A stretch of 64,000 bases of DNA from Microbacterium sp. SORGH_AS_0428 (GTDB lineage Bacteria; Actinomycetota; Actinomycetes; Actinomycetales; Microbacteriaceae), in assembly GCF_031453615.1 (NCBI RefSeq), contig NZ_JAVIZT010000001.1:1302001-1366000 (forward strand), given 5' to 3'. Both the position numbers and the translations under genes were made by a program. The notes under the pieces were generated by a model. The model ran no database searches and was not told the origin of the DNA. It saw only the letters and a program-made list of their open reading frames with translations. The first letter of the stretch is position 1. Every line of letters starts with the position of its first letter. Shown one piece after another: positions 1 through 7,943 of this stretch.

Positions 1-2
1 CG

Positions 3-1706
3 ACCGTCGTCTTCGCCAACACCACCAGCGCCCAGGCGACCCTCGAGATCGACGTGCGCTCCTTCGCCGACCACACCGCCGCGGCCACCACCGTGCACAC
101 CACCAGCGGAGCGGGCGAGCTCGTCGCCACGCCGGCGACGCCCGTTCCCGCCACCGGCCTGATCACGGTCGCCGCCCCCGCGCACTCGATCGTCACCGCC
201 GTCACCACCGGCCTCGTCGTCACCGCGAGCCCGGCAGCAGCCACCGCACGCGTCGCGCCCGCATCCGCCCTCGTCGGCGAAGGCCAACTGCGCCTCATCG
301 AGTCGTCCTACGCACCGGGCAAGGTCATCGAGCTCGGCAACCCCGCCGCCCAGCCCACCGGCCCGACGGGTGCCACCTCCCCCGCCGCTGCCGCCGTGTT
401 CACGATCTCCGGCGTCGCCGCCCTCACGCAGAAGCAGGCCGTCGTGTTCTCCCCCGTCACCGCGCGGACCGACACCTACGTCATCTCCACCCAGGACGGC
501 CGCGTGCTCTCGCGCCGCAACAACGCCGCGAGCGACTTCCGCTACCTGCAGCTCACCGAGCGCACCATCGACGACGCCGCCACCGACCCCTACGCGCAGT
601 GGACGGCCGTCGACGCCGGAAACGGCGAGGTCTCGCTGCAGAACGTGCAGCGAGATGCGGGGGGCGCCATCGCGGCCCTCGACCTCTACAACTGGAAGAC
701 CGCCGACGCCTCCGAGGTGCAGACCTACACCTTCAGCGGCGCCGCCGTGCAGAAGTGGAAGATCCACCCCCTCACCGCCGCCGTCGCATCCGACACGGTC
801 ATCATCCAGCCCGGCGCCGCACCGCAGCTTCCGACCATGCTGCGCGCCGTCTACGGCTGGGGCACCCGGTTCGAGATGACGACGCTCACCTGGAACCTGC
901 CCGACGAGAACGTCTGGAACACCGACGGCACCGTCACCGTGACCGGCACCGGCATCGGCTACTTCGGCGAGCAGGTGCCCGTCGAAGCCCGCTACCTCGT
1001 CGGCTCGCTCTCCGACGGCGCCGACGCCGCGTACACGACCTTCGCCGGCGTGCTCGTCAAAGAGCTCCAGATGCGCGCACCCCGCACCGTCGTCCGCGGC
1101 GTCTCGGGTTCCGAGGCCACCGTCGACGCGCCCGTCACCTGGGACTGGTCACGCGTCACCGACGCCGACTTCGCCGCCCCCGGCACCGTGACCGTTCCCG
1201 CCTCTGCGAAGAGCGGGTTCGCGGCGAACCTCGTCATCACCGTCAGCCCCGCCGCAACCACCAACATCCTGCGCGGCGCCGGCGTGCACCACACCGTGAC
1301 TCACATGGACGGCGCGAGCTTCCAGCTCACCGACGGGGTGCGCACCGTCTCGGGTTTCTCCGACTGGCGCTCGGGCGGCGCATCCAACCGCGTCAACCCG
1401 AACACGATCACCTTCTTCCTCGACGAGCCCCAGCAGGTCACCGGTGCCGGGGTCTTCGACATCGCCGGAAAGCGGAACATCGGCACCGTCACGGTGCAGT
1501 ACCGCACGCTCACCGGCGGCTGGGCGAACCTGCCCGGCACCGCCTGGCCGGTCACCAACCCGACCGCCGATCTCAGCCTCGAGGTCACGAACGAACCGGT
1601 CATCGCCACCGGCGTGCGCGTCATCATCACCAACAAGTCCGCGAGCACGTGGATGACCCTCTCCGAGATCGAGGTCTCGGGACTCACGGCGGGAGACGCA
1701 CGATGA
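3..1706 (+). CDS. C-terminal part of a secreted multidomain carbohydrate-active protein (probably GH30-type glycosidase)
   Basis: The frame is open at the window edge, so the N-terminus and catalytic core lie outside; 567 residues remain. The first ~75 residues resemble the small beta-sandwich that closes GH30-type glycosidases such as endo-beta-1,6-galactanases. Residues ~100-240 look like a ricin-type beta-trefoil (ALDLYNWK, QKWKIHPL). Two Ig-like repeats follow (~265-330 and ~355-405; the second has WDWSRVTDADFAAPGTVTV, typical of Big_4 domains), then a discoidin/F5-8C-like domain (~420-560). There is no sortase motif or C-terminal membrane helix, so the protein is probably released. It is followed closely by a cell-wall-anchored phosphoesterase, suggesting a surface-enzyme cluster. 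The domain series is fairly clear; the GH30 label is inference from the tail only. Confidence 0.7.
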   Translation, partial: TVVFANTTSAQATLEIDVRSFADHTAAATTVHTTSGAGELVATPATPVPATGLITVAAPAHSIVTAVTTGLVVTASPAAATARVAPASALVGEGQLRLIESSYAPGKVIELGNPAAQPTGPTGATSPAAAAVFTISGVAALTQKQAVVFSPVTARTDTYVISTQDGRVLSRRNNAASDFRYLQLTERTIDDAATDPYAQWTAVDAGNGEVSLQNVQRDAGGAIAALDLYNWKTADASEVQTYTFSGAAVQKWKIHPLTAAVASDTVIIQPGAAPQLPTMLRAVYGWGTRFEMTTLTWNLPDENVWNTDGTVTVTGTGIGYFGEQVPVEARYLVGSLSDGADAAYTTFAGVLVKELQMRAPRTVVRGVSGSEATVDAPVTWDWSRVTDADFAAPGTVTVPASAKSGFAANLVITVSPAATTNILRGAGVHHTVTHMDGASFQLTDGVRTVSGFSDWRSGGASNRVNPNTITFFLDEPQQVTGAGVFDIAGKRNIGTVTVQYRTLTGGWANLPGTAWPVTNPTADLSLEVTNEPVIATGVRVIITNKSASTWMTLSEIEVSGLTAGDAR

Positions 1707-1756
1707 TCCGCTCCGCTGCGCCTCTCACCGCCACATCCACCGAGGAGTCCTCGTTC

Positions 1757-4531
1757 ATGTCACGAACGACCCGCCGCGCCGTCACGGTCGCGACCATCAC
1801 CGCCATCGCCGGCTCCGTGCTGCTCGGCGGCACGGCCGCATCCGCTGCGACGCAGGGCACCACCACCGCACCGACCACGGCCGGATCCGACGCCACCGGA
1901 GACCGCTCCAGCTTCGTGCTGCCGGTGCTGCCCGACACGCAGTTCTACTCCCGCTACAGCGCGTCGCAGTTCGTGCCCCAGTACGGCACGAACCCCTTCG
2001 AGGTGCAGACGCAGTGGATCGTCGACAACCAGCGCGAGCTCAACATGCCCTTCACCGTGCATGTGGGCGACGTCGTCGACCAGCAGGGTCAGAGCGGCGA
2101 GTGGGATGCGGCCGCCAAAGCCATGAAGATCCTCACCGACGGCGGCATGGAGTACTCGGTGCTCCCCGGCAACCACGACGTGAGCGACATGAACGCCCGC
2201 TCCTCCGTCGGCATCTCGGGCAACTACCTCGCCCGCTTCGGCGAATCCCAGCTGCGCGCCCAAGCGGGCGACGGCCTGATCGGCACCTTCCAGAACGGGC
2301 TCTCCTCCGCCTATCTCTTCGAGGCCGAGGGGCACACGTGGATGTCGCTCGCGATCGCGTGGAACGCCTCCGACGACACCTTCGCGTGGGCGCAGGGCGT
2401 GCTCGACGCGCACCCCGGCATCCCCGTCATCCTCTCCTCGCACGCGATCATCGGCATCGCCGAAGACCAGGTGTCGCCGGCATCCTGGTGGTGGGGCGAA
2501 GAGCTCTGGAACCGGCTCATCAAGAGCAACGACGAGATCATCCTCACCGTCAACGGTCACTTCCACGGCTCCACGTCCCAGACCCGCACGAACGACGCCG
2601 GGCACCCGGTGTACCAGGTGCTCACCGACTACCAGATGGCCGCCGACGGCGGAAACGGCATCATGAGCCTGTTCGAGTTCAACCTCTCGGGCGGCGACAT
2701 CACCCTGTCGACGATCTCGCCGTGGGTGCCCAAGAAGCACGCGAATTCGGTCACCTCCACGGATGCGCCGGTGCTGACCGGCTCCGGACAGAGCCTCACG
2801 ATGCCGCTCGATTTCCGCTCCCGCTTCGGGTGGACGATCGATGCGTCCGACGAAGACCAGGTCGACCTCTCGGCGCGCGCGAAGGCGATCGTGTCGACCG
2901 GATGGAGCGGCTCGAACGGCGGCGCCGCTCGCGCCGTCGCAGGAGCCTCCAACGACTACATCCAGGTCGACGGAACCGTCGCGCACTGGCGTTTCGGTGG
3001 CGTGCCCGAGGGCGTCGTCGACGAGAACTCGGTGATCCCCGACGTCGCCGGCGACAGCCCGATGTACCGCAACGCGATCGATGAGACCGACGCGAACGAG
3101 GCCCTCGACGACGTGAAGGTCTCGCATGAGAACCACGCCTACTACTCGTCCGACTTCGGCGCGGTCTGCTTCAGCAACGTCTACCGCAACGCCTCCGGCC
3201 CCGACAACCTGTCGTTCCTGTCGACCGAGTACGGCGCGCCGGCGACCTTCGCCGACCTGACCGCCTCGACCGGCTACACGCTGGAGAGCTTCCTGCAGCT
3301 CGACGAGGGCTGGACCGAGACGGCCAACCGATGGGGCGCGGCGATCACCCGCGGTGGTTCGCGCGAGTGGACCGGCATCCACGATTCCGCAGACCCGGGC
3401 GCCGGCGCCGCCTGGCTCGGCATCTCGAGCCTGCGCGAGTACCAGTTCTCCGCCGGAGACACCACGACGGGCAACTCGTACACCAACTGGTCGGGCGAGA
3501 TCATGCCCGGCTCGTGGCACCACGTGGCGATCGTCAACGACCCCGACGCCCGCACCGTGATCATGTACGTCGACGGAGTGCCGGTGCTGCGCAACGCGTC
3601 GAACGTCGGCGGGATGATGGCCGCCGACTTCATGCCCTGGATCATCGGCACGTCGACGTGGGACACCGAGCCCGACCACGGCTGGAACGGATGCGTCGGC
3701 GAGACCCGCATCGTCGATCATGCGCTCTCGCAGAGCGAGTTCCTCACCCAGCGCGTCGACATCGACGGCACGGGCGCGAACTTCGCCCTCACGACCGACA
3801 CCGGCACGGTGCTTGCGCACGACGCGAAGATCACCGATTTCACCGGAACCGGCTTCCCGGGCGCGAAGATCACGGTCACGGCGGGAGAAGCTCGCCTCGG
3901 CGAGGCGGTCGTCGCCGAGGACGGCACCTGGAAGGTGACTCTCGATGCGCCCGTCGCAGGCTCGGGCGCACACGCCTTCGCCTTCACGCAGGCGATCGGC
4001 ACCCGCTCCGGCAAGCCGTTCGAGGCGACGGTCATGATCGGCGAGGACACCGCCTGGAGCCCCGTCGAGGGCGATCTGTCCGACACCCTCGAGGGCCTCA
4101 TCACGGTGACGCCCGAGAACTTCGTGCCGGGCCAGGCGATCAGCGTGCGCGTGCCGGAAGGACACGAGGGCGAGGAACTGTCGGCGTTCCTCTTCTCCCA
4201 GCCGATCGGCCTCGGACTGTCGACGGTCACCGGCGGATCCATGCGCCTCGTGACGCCCGCATCCCTTCCGCTCGGGGTGCACCGGCTCGCGGTCTACACC
4301 GCGGACGGCACGATCCTCGGCTGGAGCAACGTGCTCATCAGCGCACCCGTCACCGGCACCGACCCCGCGCCCGTCACCGACCCGACGGCTCCGGTCGCTG
4401 CAGGGCCGGGTGCGTCGGGCGAGCTGCCGACCACCGGCATCGAGATCGCCTCCCTCGTGCTGCTGTTCGCGGCGGGGCTGGGCGCGCTCGCCATCGGCGT
4501 GGGTGCAGTACGTCGAGCTCGGCGCCGCTGA
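1757..4531 (+). CDS. LPXTG-anchored metallophosphoesterase with LamG domain
   Basis: A 924-residue exported enzyme. The signal peptide spans residues 1-30 (ends ..GGTAASA). A calcineurin-like phosphoesterase domain follows (~45-300) with the metal-ligand motifs PDTQFY, HVGDVVDQ, GNHD, SSHA and NGHFHG. A LamG/concanavalin-like domain (~460-650, SWHHVAIVND) and an Ig-like module (~665-760) come next. The C-terminus is a sortase signal: LPTTG near residue 890, a hydrophobic helix and RRARRR. It probably hydrolyses phosphate mono- or diesters while linked to the cell wall; the substrate is unknown. GAGGAG at 1742-1747 sits 9 nt before the chosen ATG. An upstream in-frame ATG at 1703 overlaps the previous stop but would add 18 residues before the signal peptide. 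Base composition matches the neighbours. Confidence 0.9.
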   Translation: MSRTTRRAVTVATITAIAGSVLLGGTAASAATQGTTTAPTTAGSDATGDRSSFVLPVLPDTQFYSRYSASQFVPQYGTNPFEVQTQWIVDNQRELNMPFTVHVGDVVDQQGQSGEWDAAAKAMKILTDGGMEYSVLPGNHDVSDMNARSSVGISGNYLARFGESQLRAQAGDGLIGTFQNGLSSAYLFEAEGHTWMSLAIAWNASDDTFAWAQGVLDAHPGIPVILSSHAIIGIAEDQVSPASWWWGEELWNRLIKSNDEIILTVNGHFHGSTSQTRTNDAGHPVYQVLTDYQMAADGGNGIMSLFEFNLSGGDITLSTISPWVPKKHANSVTSTDAPVLTGSGQSLTMPLDFRSRFGWTIDASDEDQVDLSARAKAIVSTGWSGSNGGAARAVAGASNDYIQVDGTVAHWRFGGVPEGVVDENSVIPDVAGDSPMYRNAIDETDANEALDDVKVSHENHAYYSSDFGAVCFSNVYRNASGPDNLSFLSTEYGAPATFADLTASTGYTLESFLQLDEGWTETANRWGAAITRGGSREWTGIHDSADPGAGAAWLGISSLREYQFSAGDTTTGNSYTNWSGEIMPGSWHHVAIVNDPDARTVIMYVDGVPVLRNASNVGGMMAADFMPWIIGTSTWDTEPDHGWNGCVGETRIVDHALSQSEFLTQRVDIDGTGANFALTTDTGTVLAHDAKITDFTGTGFPGAKITVTAGEARLGEAVVAEDGTWKVTLDAPVAGSGAHAFAFTQAIGTRSGKPFEATVMIGEDTAWSPVEGDLSDTLEGLITVTPENFVPGQAISVRVPEGHEGEELSAFLFSQPIGLGLSTVTGGSMRLVTPASLPLGVHRLAVYTADGTILGWSNVLISAPVTGTDPAPVTDPTAPVAAGPGASGELPTTGIEIASLVLLFAAGLGALAIGVGAVRRARRR

Positions 4532-4538
4532 GCAGATC

Positions 4539-4581
4539 CTCGTGGGGCCCTTTCCGCACCCCGCGGGAGGGGCCCCACGAG
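4539..4581. terminator. Strong inverted repeat after the phosphoesterase gene
   Basis: Perfect 12-bp arms CTCGTGGGGCCC / GGGCCCCACGAG (4539-4550 and 4570-4581) enclose a 19-nt loop. It starts 8 nt after the stop at 4531 and lies just before the 3' end of a possible convergent gene, so it can act in both directions. There is no U-tract, as is common in high-GC actinobacteria. Confidence 0.7.
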
Positions 4582-4587
4582 CACGTG

Positions 4588-4821
4588 TCAGCGTCCTTCG
4601 CCACGCCCCCGCACGAGCGCTGCGTCGAGGTAGCGACGCAGCGAAACCTCCCGCACGTGGTTCCACCCCGTGCGCACGCGCACCATCGTCACCCCGCGCG
4701 CACGCATCGCCAGCGCGACGTCGTGAGATAAGCGCACCCGGTCATCGACCGGGCGCCAGGTCATGTCAACATATTCGTCAAGCACCCGCGCCCCGTCGAC
4801 CTTGCGTGACGCACCGGCCAT
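4588..4821 (-). CDS. Small hypothetical protein
   Basis: A 77-residue frame on the minus strand, between the bidirectional hairpin at 4539-4581 and the palindrome at 4862. The sequence is basic and mixed alpha/beta-looking (LSHDVALAMRARGVTMVRVR), with no signal peptide or membrane helix, and no family is recognised. The neighbouring hairpin would serve as its terminator and the palindrome lies about 40 nt upstream of its start, which supports a real transcription unit. No convincing ribosome binding site is visible, so the start is uncertain. It could still be a chance open frame in GC-rich DNA. Confidence 0.45.
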   Translation of the reverse strand: MAGASRKVDGARVLDEYVDMTWRPVDDRVRLSHDVALAMRARGVTMVRVRTGWNHVREVSLRRYLDAALVRGRGEGR

Positions 4822-4861
4822 GGCGACTCCGTCCGAACTCGCACGAGAACTGCTCTTTCAG

Positions 4862-4877
4862 ACCATGTATACATGGT
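4862..4877. promoter_or_regulatory. Perfect 16-bp palindrome, copy 1 (operator candidate)
   Basis: ACCATGTATACATGGT is a perfect palindrome in the divergent region between the small gene at 4588-4821 and the DUF6907-type gene at 4990. A near-identical copy (same 7-bp arms, centre AA instead of AT) lies downstream of that gene at 5358-5373. The internal TATACA could double as a -10 element. Two copies flanking one gene, next to an XRE regulator gene, suggest a repressor site; the regulator is inferred, not shown. Confidence 0.55.
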
Positions 4878-4989
4878 GTAAGAGAGCACGGCAAATGCGC
4901 ATGCCGGGCACAGAGCCACCGTGAACTCCCGCACTGACGAGCGATCCCGTCGCCCGACCCGACCCGACCCGAAAGAGGACGACCGCCCC

Positions 4990-5331
4990 ATGCGCGACTA
5001 CTTCGGCGACGACGACGAACTGTGCCCGGCATGGTGCACCGGGGATCACGACCTGTCGGATGATCTCCGCCTGGCGCACCGCAGCGAAGCGAGGTCGGTA
5101 CCCGCGGTCGAGCGCGTCGACGATCCCGCGCACCACGCGCCTCAGGCCACGACCGTGAATCTGATCGTCGGGCTCGAGAAGTCGGCCGCCGAACTCTGGG
5201 TGTGGATCGGCCCCGAGGACGACGCGGGACGCGGACTCACCCTCAGCGTCGAGAGCGCCCACCGCCTGCAAAACGCCCTGGGCGACATCCTTCACACTGC
5301 CCGCACCCGGCGGGTCCGCGGCGGAGAGTGA
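4990..5331 (+). CDS. Small DUF6907-like protein
   Basis: A 113-residue soluble protein. The N-terminus carries CPAWCTGDHDL, the Cys-Pro-x-Trp-Cys...Asp-His signature seen in actinobacterial DUF6907 proteins. A beta-rich middle (TTVNLIVGLEKSAAELWVWIGP) and a C-terminal helix with SAHRLQNALGDIL follow. The Cys/His pattern may bind metal, but the function of the family is unknown. AAAGAGGA at ~4971-4978 precedes the chosen ATG; an in-frame GTG at 4921 lacks a site and would add a low-complexity Arg/Pro/Asp stretch. It is flanked by the two palindromes at 4862 and 5358 and followed by an XRE regulator gene, the usual setting for such small actinobacterial regulatory or accessory proteins. Confidence 0.7.
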   Translation: MRDYFGDDDELCPAWCTGDHDLSDDLRLAHRSEARSVPAVERVDDPAHHAPQATTVNLIVGLEKSAAELWVWIGPEDDAGRGLTLSVESAHRLQNALGDILHTARTRRVRGGE

Positions 5332-5357
5332 CCCTCCCGCCCATCCGGCGGCCATGT

Positions 5358-5373
5358 ACCATGTAAACATGGT
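5358..5373. promoter_or_regulatory. 16-bp palindrome, copy 2 (operator candidate)
   Basis: ACCATGTAAACATGGT repeats the palindrome at 4862-4877 with both 7-bp arms conserved and only the centre changed. It lies 27 nt after the DUF6907-like stop and about 200 nt before the XRE gene at 5572. The preceding bases add a direct repeat, CCATGTACCATGTA. Confidence 0.55.
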
Positions 5374-5455
5374 GTCGCGGCAGGCCGGCGACACAGCGAT
5401 GGTCACTGGACCTGGGAATCCAGGGACGCGTTGCGTTCTCCGTGGGGCGCGACGC

Positions 5456-5503
5456 CTGGCTCCCCTTTGCGCGCGTACCCGTCGCAAGGCGAAGGGGAGC
5501 CAG
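5456..5503. other. Long hairpin in the leader of the XRE gene
   Basis: Perfect 12-bp arms CTGGCTCCCCTT / AAGGGGAGCCAG (5456-5467 and 5492-5503) enclose a 24-nt loop. The hairpin lies between palindrome copy 2 and the XRE start. It may terminate transcription from the upstream unit or structure a 5' leader. The small inverted repeat CCTGG/CCAGG at 5411-5424 lies just upstream. Confidence 0.4.
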
Positions 5504-5571
5504 CACCTGCATCCCGGATGCCTTCTCCACAGCCAGTATCCGCATCCGCGCGAATGGGTCAGAGTTGATCC

Positions 5572-5841
5572 ATGACGATCACCACCGCCGGGCAGTGGAC
5601 GCAGTACTGCCGGATGCTGGGCGACAATCTCTCGGCGGCGCGCGCCGCACGGGGCCTGAGCCAGGAGCAGGTCGCACGCGCAGCCGGCCTGGCGACATTC
5701 ACGTACCAGAAGCTGGAGAAGGGCGAGTCCAACCCGGGCAGCCCCGCGAATCCGCGACTGCACACCCTCGTCTCGCTCGCGCTCGTGCTGAACCTCGAGC
5801 TCGCGACGATGCTCCCGTCCGCCGACCTCGCGAAGGCGTGA
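5572..5841 (+). CDS. XRE-family helix-turn-helix regulator (small)
   Basis: An 89-residue protein that is almost entirely one HTH_3 domain (LSAARAARGLSQEQVARAAG, then TYQKLEKGESNPG, then a final helix with LVSLALVLNLELATML). There is no effector domain, so it is probably a dimeric DNA-binding protein of the Cro/C type. The long leader (5374-5571) holds a strong hairpin, and the palindrome at 5358 lies further upstream; autoregulation through the ACCATGT palindromes is a reasonable inference. The start is the ATG after GTTGATCC; no good ribosome binding site is visible. The gene runs convergent with the SulP gene, only 9 nt away. Confidence 0.85.
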   Translation: MTITTAGQWTQYCRMLGDNLSAARAARGLSQEQVARAAGLATFTYQKLEKGESNPGSPANPRLHTLVSLALVLNLELATMLPSADLAKA

Positions 5842-5850
5842 CCGTCGCGT

Positions 5851-7377
5851 TCAGTGCCCCGCGCCGAGCATCCCCGTGAGCCGGCCGTGGAACGCCGAGG
5901 CGTCGGCATTCAGCCCTTCGATCTCCACCGTCTTGCCGAGCCGACGGTACTTCGTCGCGACCGCGTCCAGAGCCGCGACCGTGGAGGCATCCCAGACGTG
6001 CGACCGGCTCATGTCGACGATCACGCGCTCCGGGTCGTCGGTGTACGAGAACTGCGTGGTCAGGTCATTGCTTGATGCGAAGAACAACTCGCCGTCGACC
6101 GTGTAGCGCACGGTCGGAACGGCAGCCTCGGCGTCTGCCGCGCGCGTCACCGTGACGAGGTGCGCGACCCGGCGGGCGAACAGCACCATCGCGGCGAGCA
6201 CTCCCGCCACGACGCCGATCGCGAGGTTATGGGTCCACACCGTCATCGCAACGGTGATGATCATCACCGCGGTCTCGCTCACCGGCATCCGCGCGAGCGT
6301 GCGAGGCCGCACACTGTGCCAGTCGAACGTCGCGATCGACACCACGATCATCACCGCCACCAGCGCCGCCATCGGGATGATCGCCACCACGTCGCCGAGA
6401 AGCAGCACCAGAGCCAGCAGGAAGGAGCCCGCGAGGAAGGTCGAGATCCGCGTCCGCGCACCGGACGCCTTCACGTTGATCATCGTCTGGCCGATCATCG
6501 CGCATCCGCCCATCCCACCGAACGCCCCCGACAGGATGTTCGCGACGCCCTGCCCCCACGCCTCCCTGGTCTTCGACGAACGCGTGTCCGTGATCTCGTC
6601 CACGAGCTTGGCCGTCATGAGCGATTCGAGCAGGCCCACGACCGCCAGCGCGAGCGCGTACGGGGCGATGATCTGCAACGTCTCGAGACTCAGCGGCACG
6701 TTCGGCACGAAGAGCGCCGGCAGGCTGTCGGGAAGCGTCCCCTGGTCACCGACCGTCGGCACGTGCAGACCCGCTGCGAACACGATGATCGTCACGACAG
6801 CGATCGCCACCAACGGCGCCGGCACCGCCTTCGTGAAGCGTGGCAGCACGAACATGATGGCCAGACCCACGAGCACCAGCGGATAGACGATCCACGGGGT
6901 GCCGGCGCCGAACAACTGCGGCAGCTGCGCGGTGAAGATCAGAATGGCCAGGGCATTGACGAAGCCCACCATCACCGAACGGGGGATGAACCGCATGAGC
7001 TTCGCGACACCCAGAACGGCGAGCACGATCTGTATCGCTCCCCCGAGCAGCACCGTCGCAATGAGATAGTCGACGCCGTGATCGCGCACCACCGGCGCGA
7101 CCACCAGGGCGACGGCACCGGTGGCCGCCGTGATCATGGCCGGCCGCCCTCCGACGAAGGCGATCGCCACAGCCATCACGAAAGACGAGAACAGCCCCAC
7201 CCGCGGGTCGACGCCCGCGATGATCGAGAACGCGATCGCCTCCGGGATCAGCGCCAGCGCGACGACGAGACCCGCGAGCACCTCCCGAGTCAGCAGCTTC
7301 GGACTGCGCACGGCCTGCAGCACCGTGGGTTCGATCCGGCGACGCCCGGCGGTGGATGCGGGAGTGGGAGTGGTCAA
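5851..7377 (-). CDS. SulP-family anion transporter with STAS domain
   Basis: A 508-residue membrane protein. The N-terminal hydrophobic region has ~10-12 segments, including the SulP-like start (LAGLVVALALIPEAIAFSIIAGVDPRVGLFSSF, split over two helices) and GGMGGCAMIGQTMINVKASG in the transport core. A C-terminal STAS domain covers ~395-505 (ERVIDMSRSHVWDAS-like strand-helix; DASTVAALDAV). The family moves sulfate, bicarbonate or other anions; the substrate cannot be told from sequence. The start codon is TTG at 7377-7375 with AAGGAG 5 nt before it. It is divergent from a MerR regulator, with a strong dyad between the two starts, so MerR control is likely. Confidence 0.9.
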   Translation of the reverse strand: MTTPTPASTAGRRRIEPTVLQAVRSPKLLTREVLAGLVVALALIPEAIAFSIIAGVDPRVGLFSSFVMAVAIAFVGGRPAMITAATGAVALVVAPVVRDHGVDYLIATVLLGGAIQIVLAVLGVAKLMRFIPRSVMVGFVNALAILIFTAQLPQLFGAGTPWIVYPLVLVGLAIMFVLPRFTKAVPAPLVAIAVVTIIVFAAGLHVPTVGDQGTLPDSLPALFVPNVPLSLETLQIIAPYALALAVVGLLESLMTAKLVDEITDTRSSKTREAWGQGVANILSGAFGGMGGCAMIGQTMINVKASGARTRISTFLAGSFLLALVLLLGDVVAIIPMAALVAVMIVVSIATFDWHSVRPRTLARMPVSETAVMIITVAMTVWTHNLAIGVVAGVLAAMVLFARRVAHLVTVTRAADAEAAVPTVRYTVDGELFFASSNDLTTQFSYTDDPERVIVDMSRSHVWDASTVAALDAVATKYRRLGKTVEIEGLNADASAFHGRLTGMLGAGH

Positions 7378-7487
7378 CGCAACTCCTTGGCGTGGAAGGT
7401 CGGGGAGGGCACAGTGCGCCCGAGAGCGCAGCGTCGGGCGGCCGACGCGAGAAGATGGGAGGGATGCGGACGCCGCATCGCCTGCGC

Positions 7488-7510
7488 AAACCTAACGTAA
7501 CGTGAGGTTT
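7488..7510. promoter_or_regulatory. MerR-type dyad in the SulP/MerR divergent promoter
   Basis: A 23-nt imperfect palindrome with arms AAACCTAACGT and ACGTGAGGTTT around a central A (10 of 11 pairs match). It sits 23 nt before the merR TTG start and ~110 nt before the sulP start. This size and centred symmetry fit a MerR-family operator between -35 and -10. Confidence 0.65.
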
Positions 7511-7533
7511 CTGTCGAATCCCGAGGAGCTGCC

Positions 7534-7905
7534 TTGTCAGACGAGCACACGATGCGCATCGGCGAGGTCGCCGAGCGCACCGAGCTGTCGTTCCGCACGC
7601 TCCGCCACTACGACGAGATCGGACTCGTGCCGCCCTCGGCGCGCACCGACGGCGGGTTCCGGCTCTACACCGAGGACGATGTCGCCCGCATCCTGCTCAT
7701 CCGACGCATGAAGCCGCTCGGATTCACTCTCGACGAGATGCGCGAACTGCTCGATGTCGTCGACGCCCTCCCATCCCGCCCCGACGACGCCGAACTGCGC
7801 GCCCGCCTCGCGAGCATCCAGCAGGAGGCGTCTGAGCGTCGCGAGAGACTCACGAGGCAGGTGGGAATGGCCGACGAGTTCCTCGAACAGCTCTCGCGCA
7901 TCTGA
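7534..7905 (+). CDS. MerR-family transcriptional regulator
   Basis: A 123-residue protein. The winged HTH covers residues ~7-75, with the canonical MRIGEVAERTELSFRTLRHY, DEIGLVPPSARTDGGFRLY and EDDVARILLIRRMKPLGFTL blocks. A dimerisation coiled coil (~80-120) follows. It is shorter than metal or redox sensors of the family and has no cysteine, so a metal-sensing role is unlikely. The start is TTG at 7534, preceded by CGAGGAG; an internal ATG at 7552 would cut the first six residues only. The operator-like dyad at 7488-7510 and divergence from sulP suggest it controls the transporter and itself. Confidence 0.9.
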   Translation: MSDEHTMRIGEVAERTELSFRTLRHYDEIGLVPPSARTDGGFRLYTEDDVARILLIRRMKPLGFTLDEMRELLDVVDALPSRPDDAELRARLASIQQEASERRERLTRQVGMADEFLEQLSRI

Positions 7906-7943
7906 CGCCCCGAGCGCAGATCCCGCATCCATACACTGACACC

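Noticed and set aside
1760..4666. Long open frame (about 970 codons) on the minus strand opposite the phosphoesterase gene
   Set aside because: It is a GC-rich antisense shadow: Arg/Gly/Ala/Asp-rich, no domain or start signal, fully covered by a gene with clear motifs. The same applies to the minus-strand frame opposite 11010-13994.
4921..4989. Upstream GTG start for the DUF6907-like protein
   Set aside because: No ribosome binding site, low-complexity Arg/Pro/Asp extension; ATG 4990 has AAAGAGGA upstream.
5354..5575. Possible 73-codon plus-strand gene starting inside palindrome copy 2
   Set aside because: The translation is Arg/Pro-rich without protein character and crosses the long hairpin at 5456-5503.
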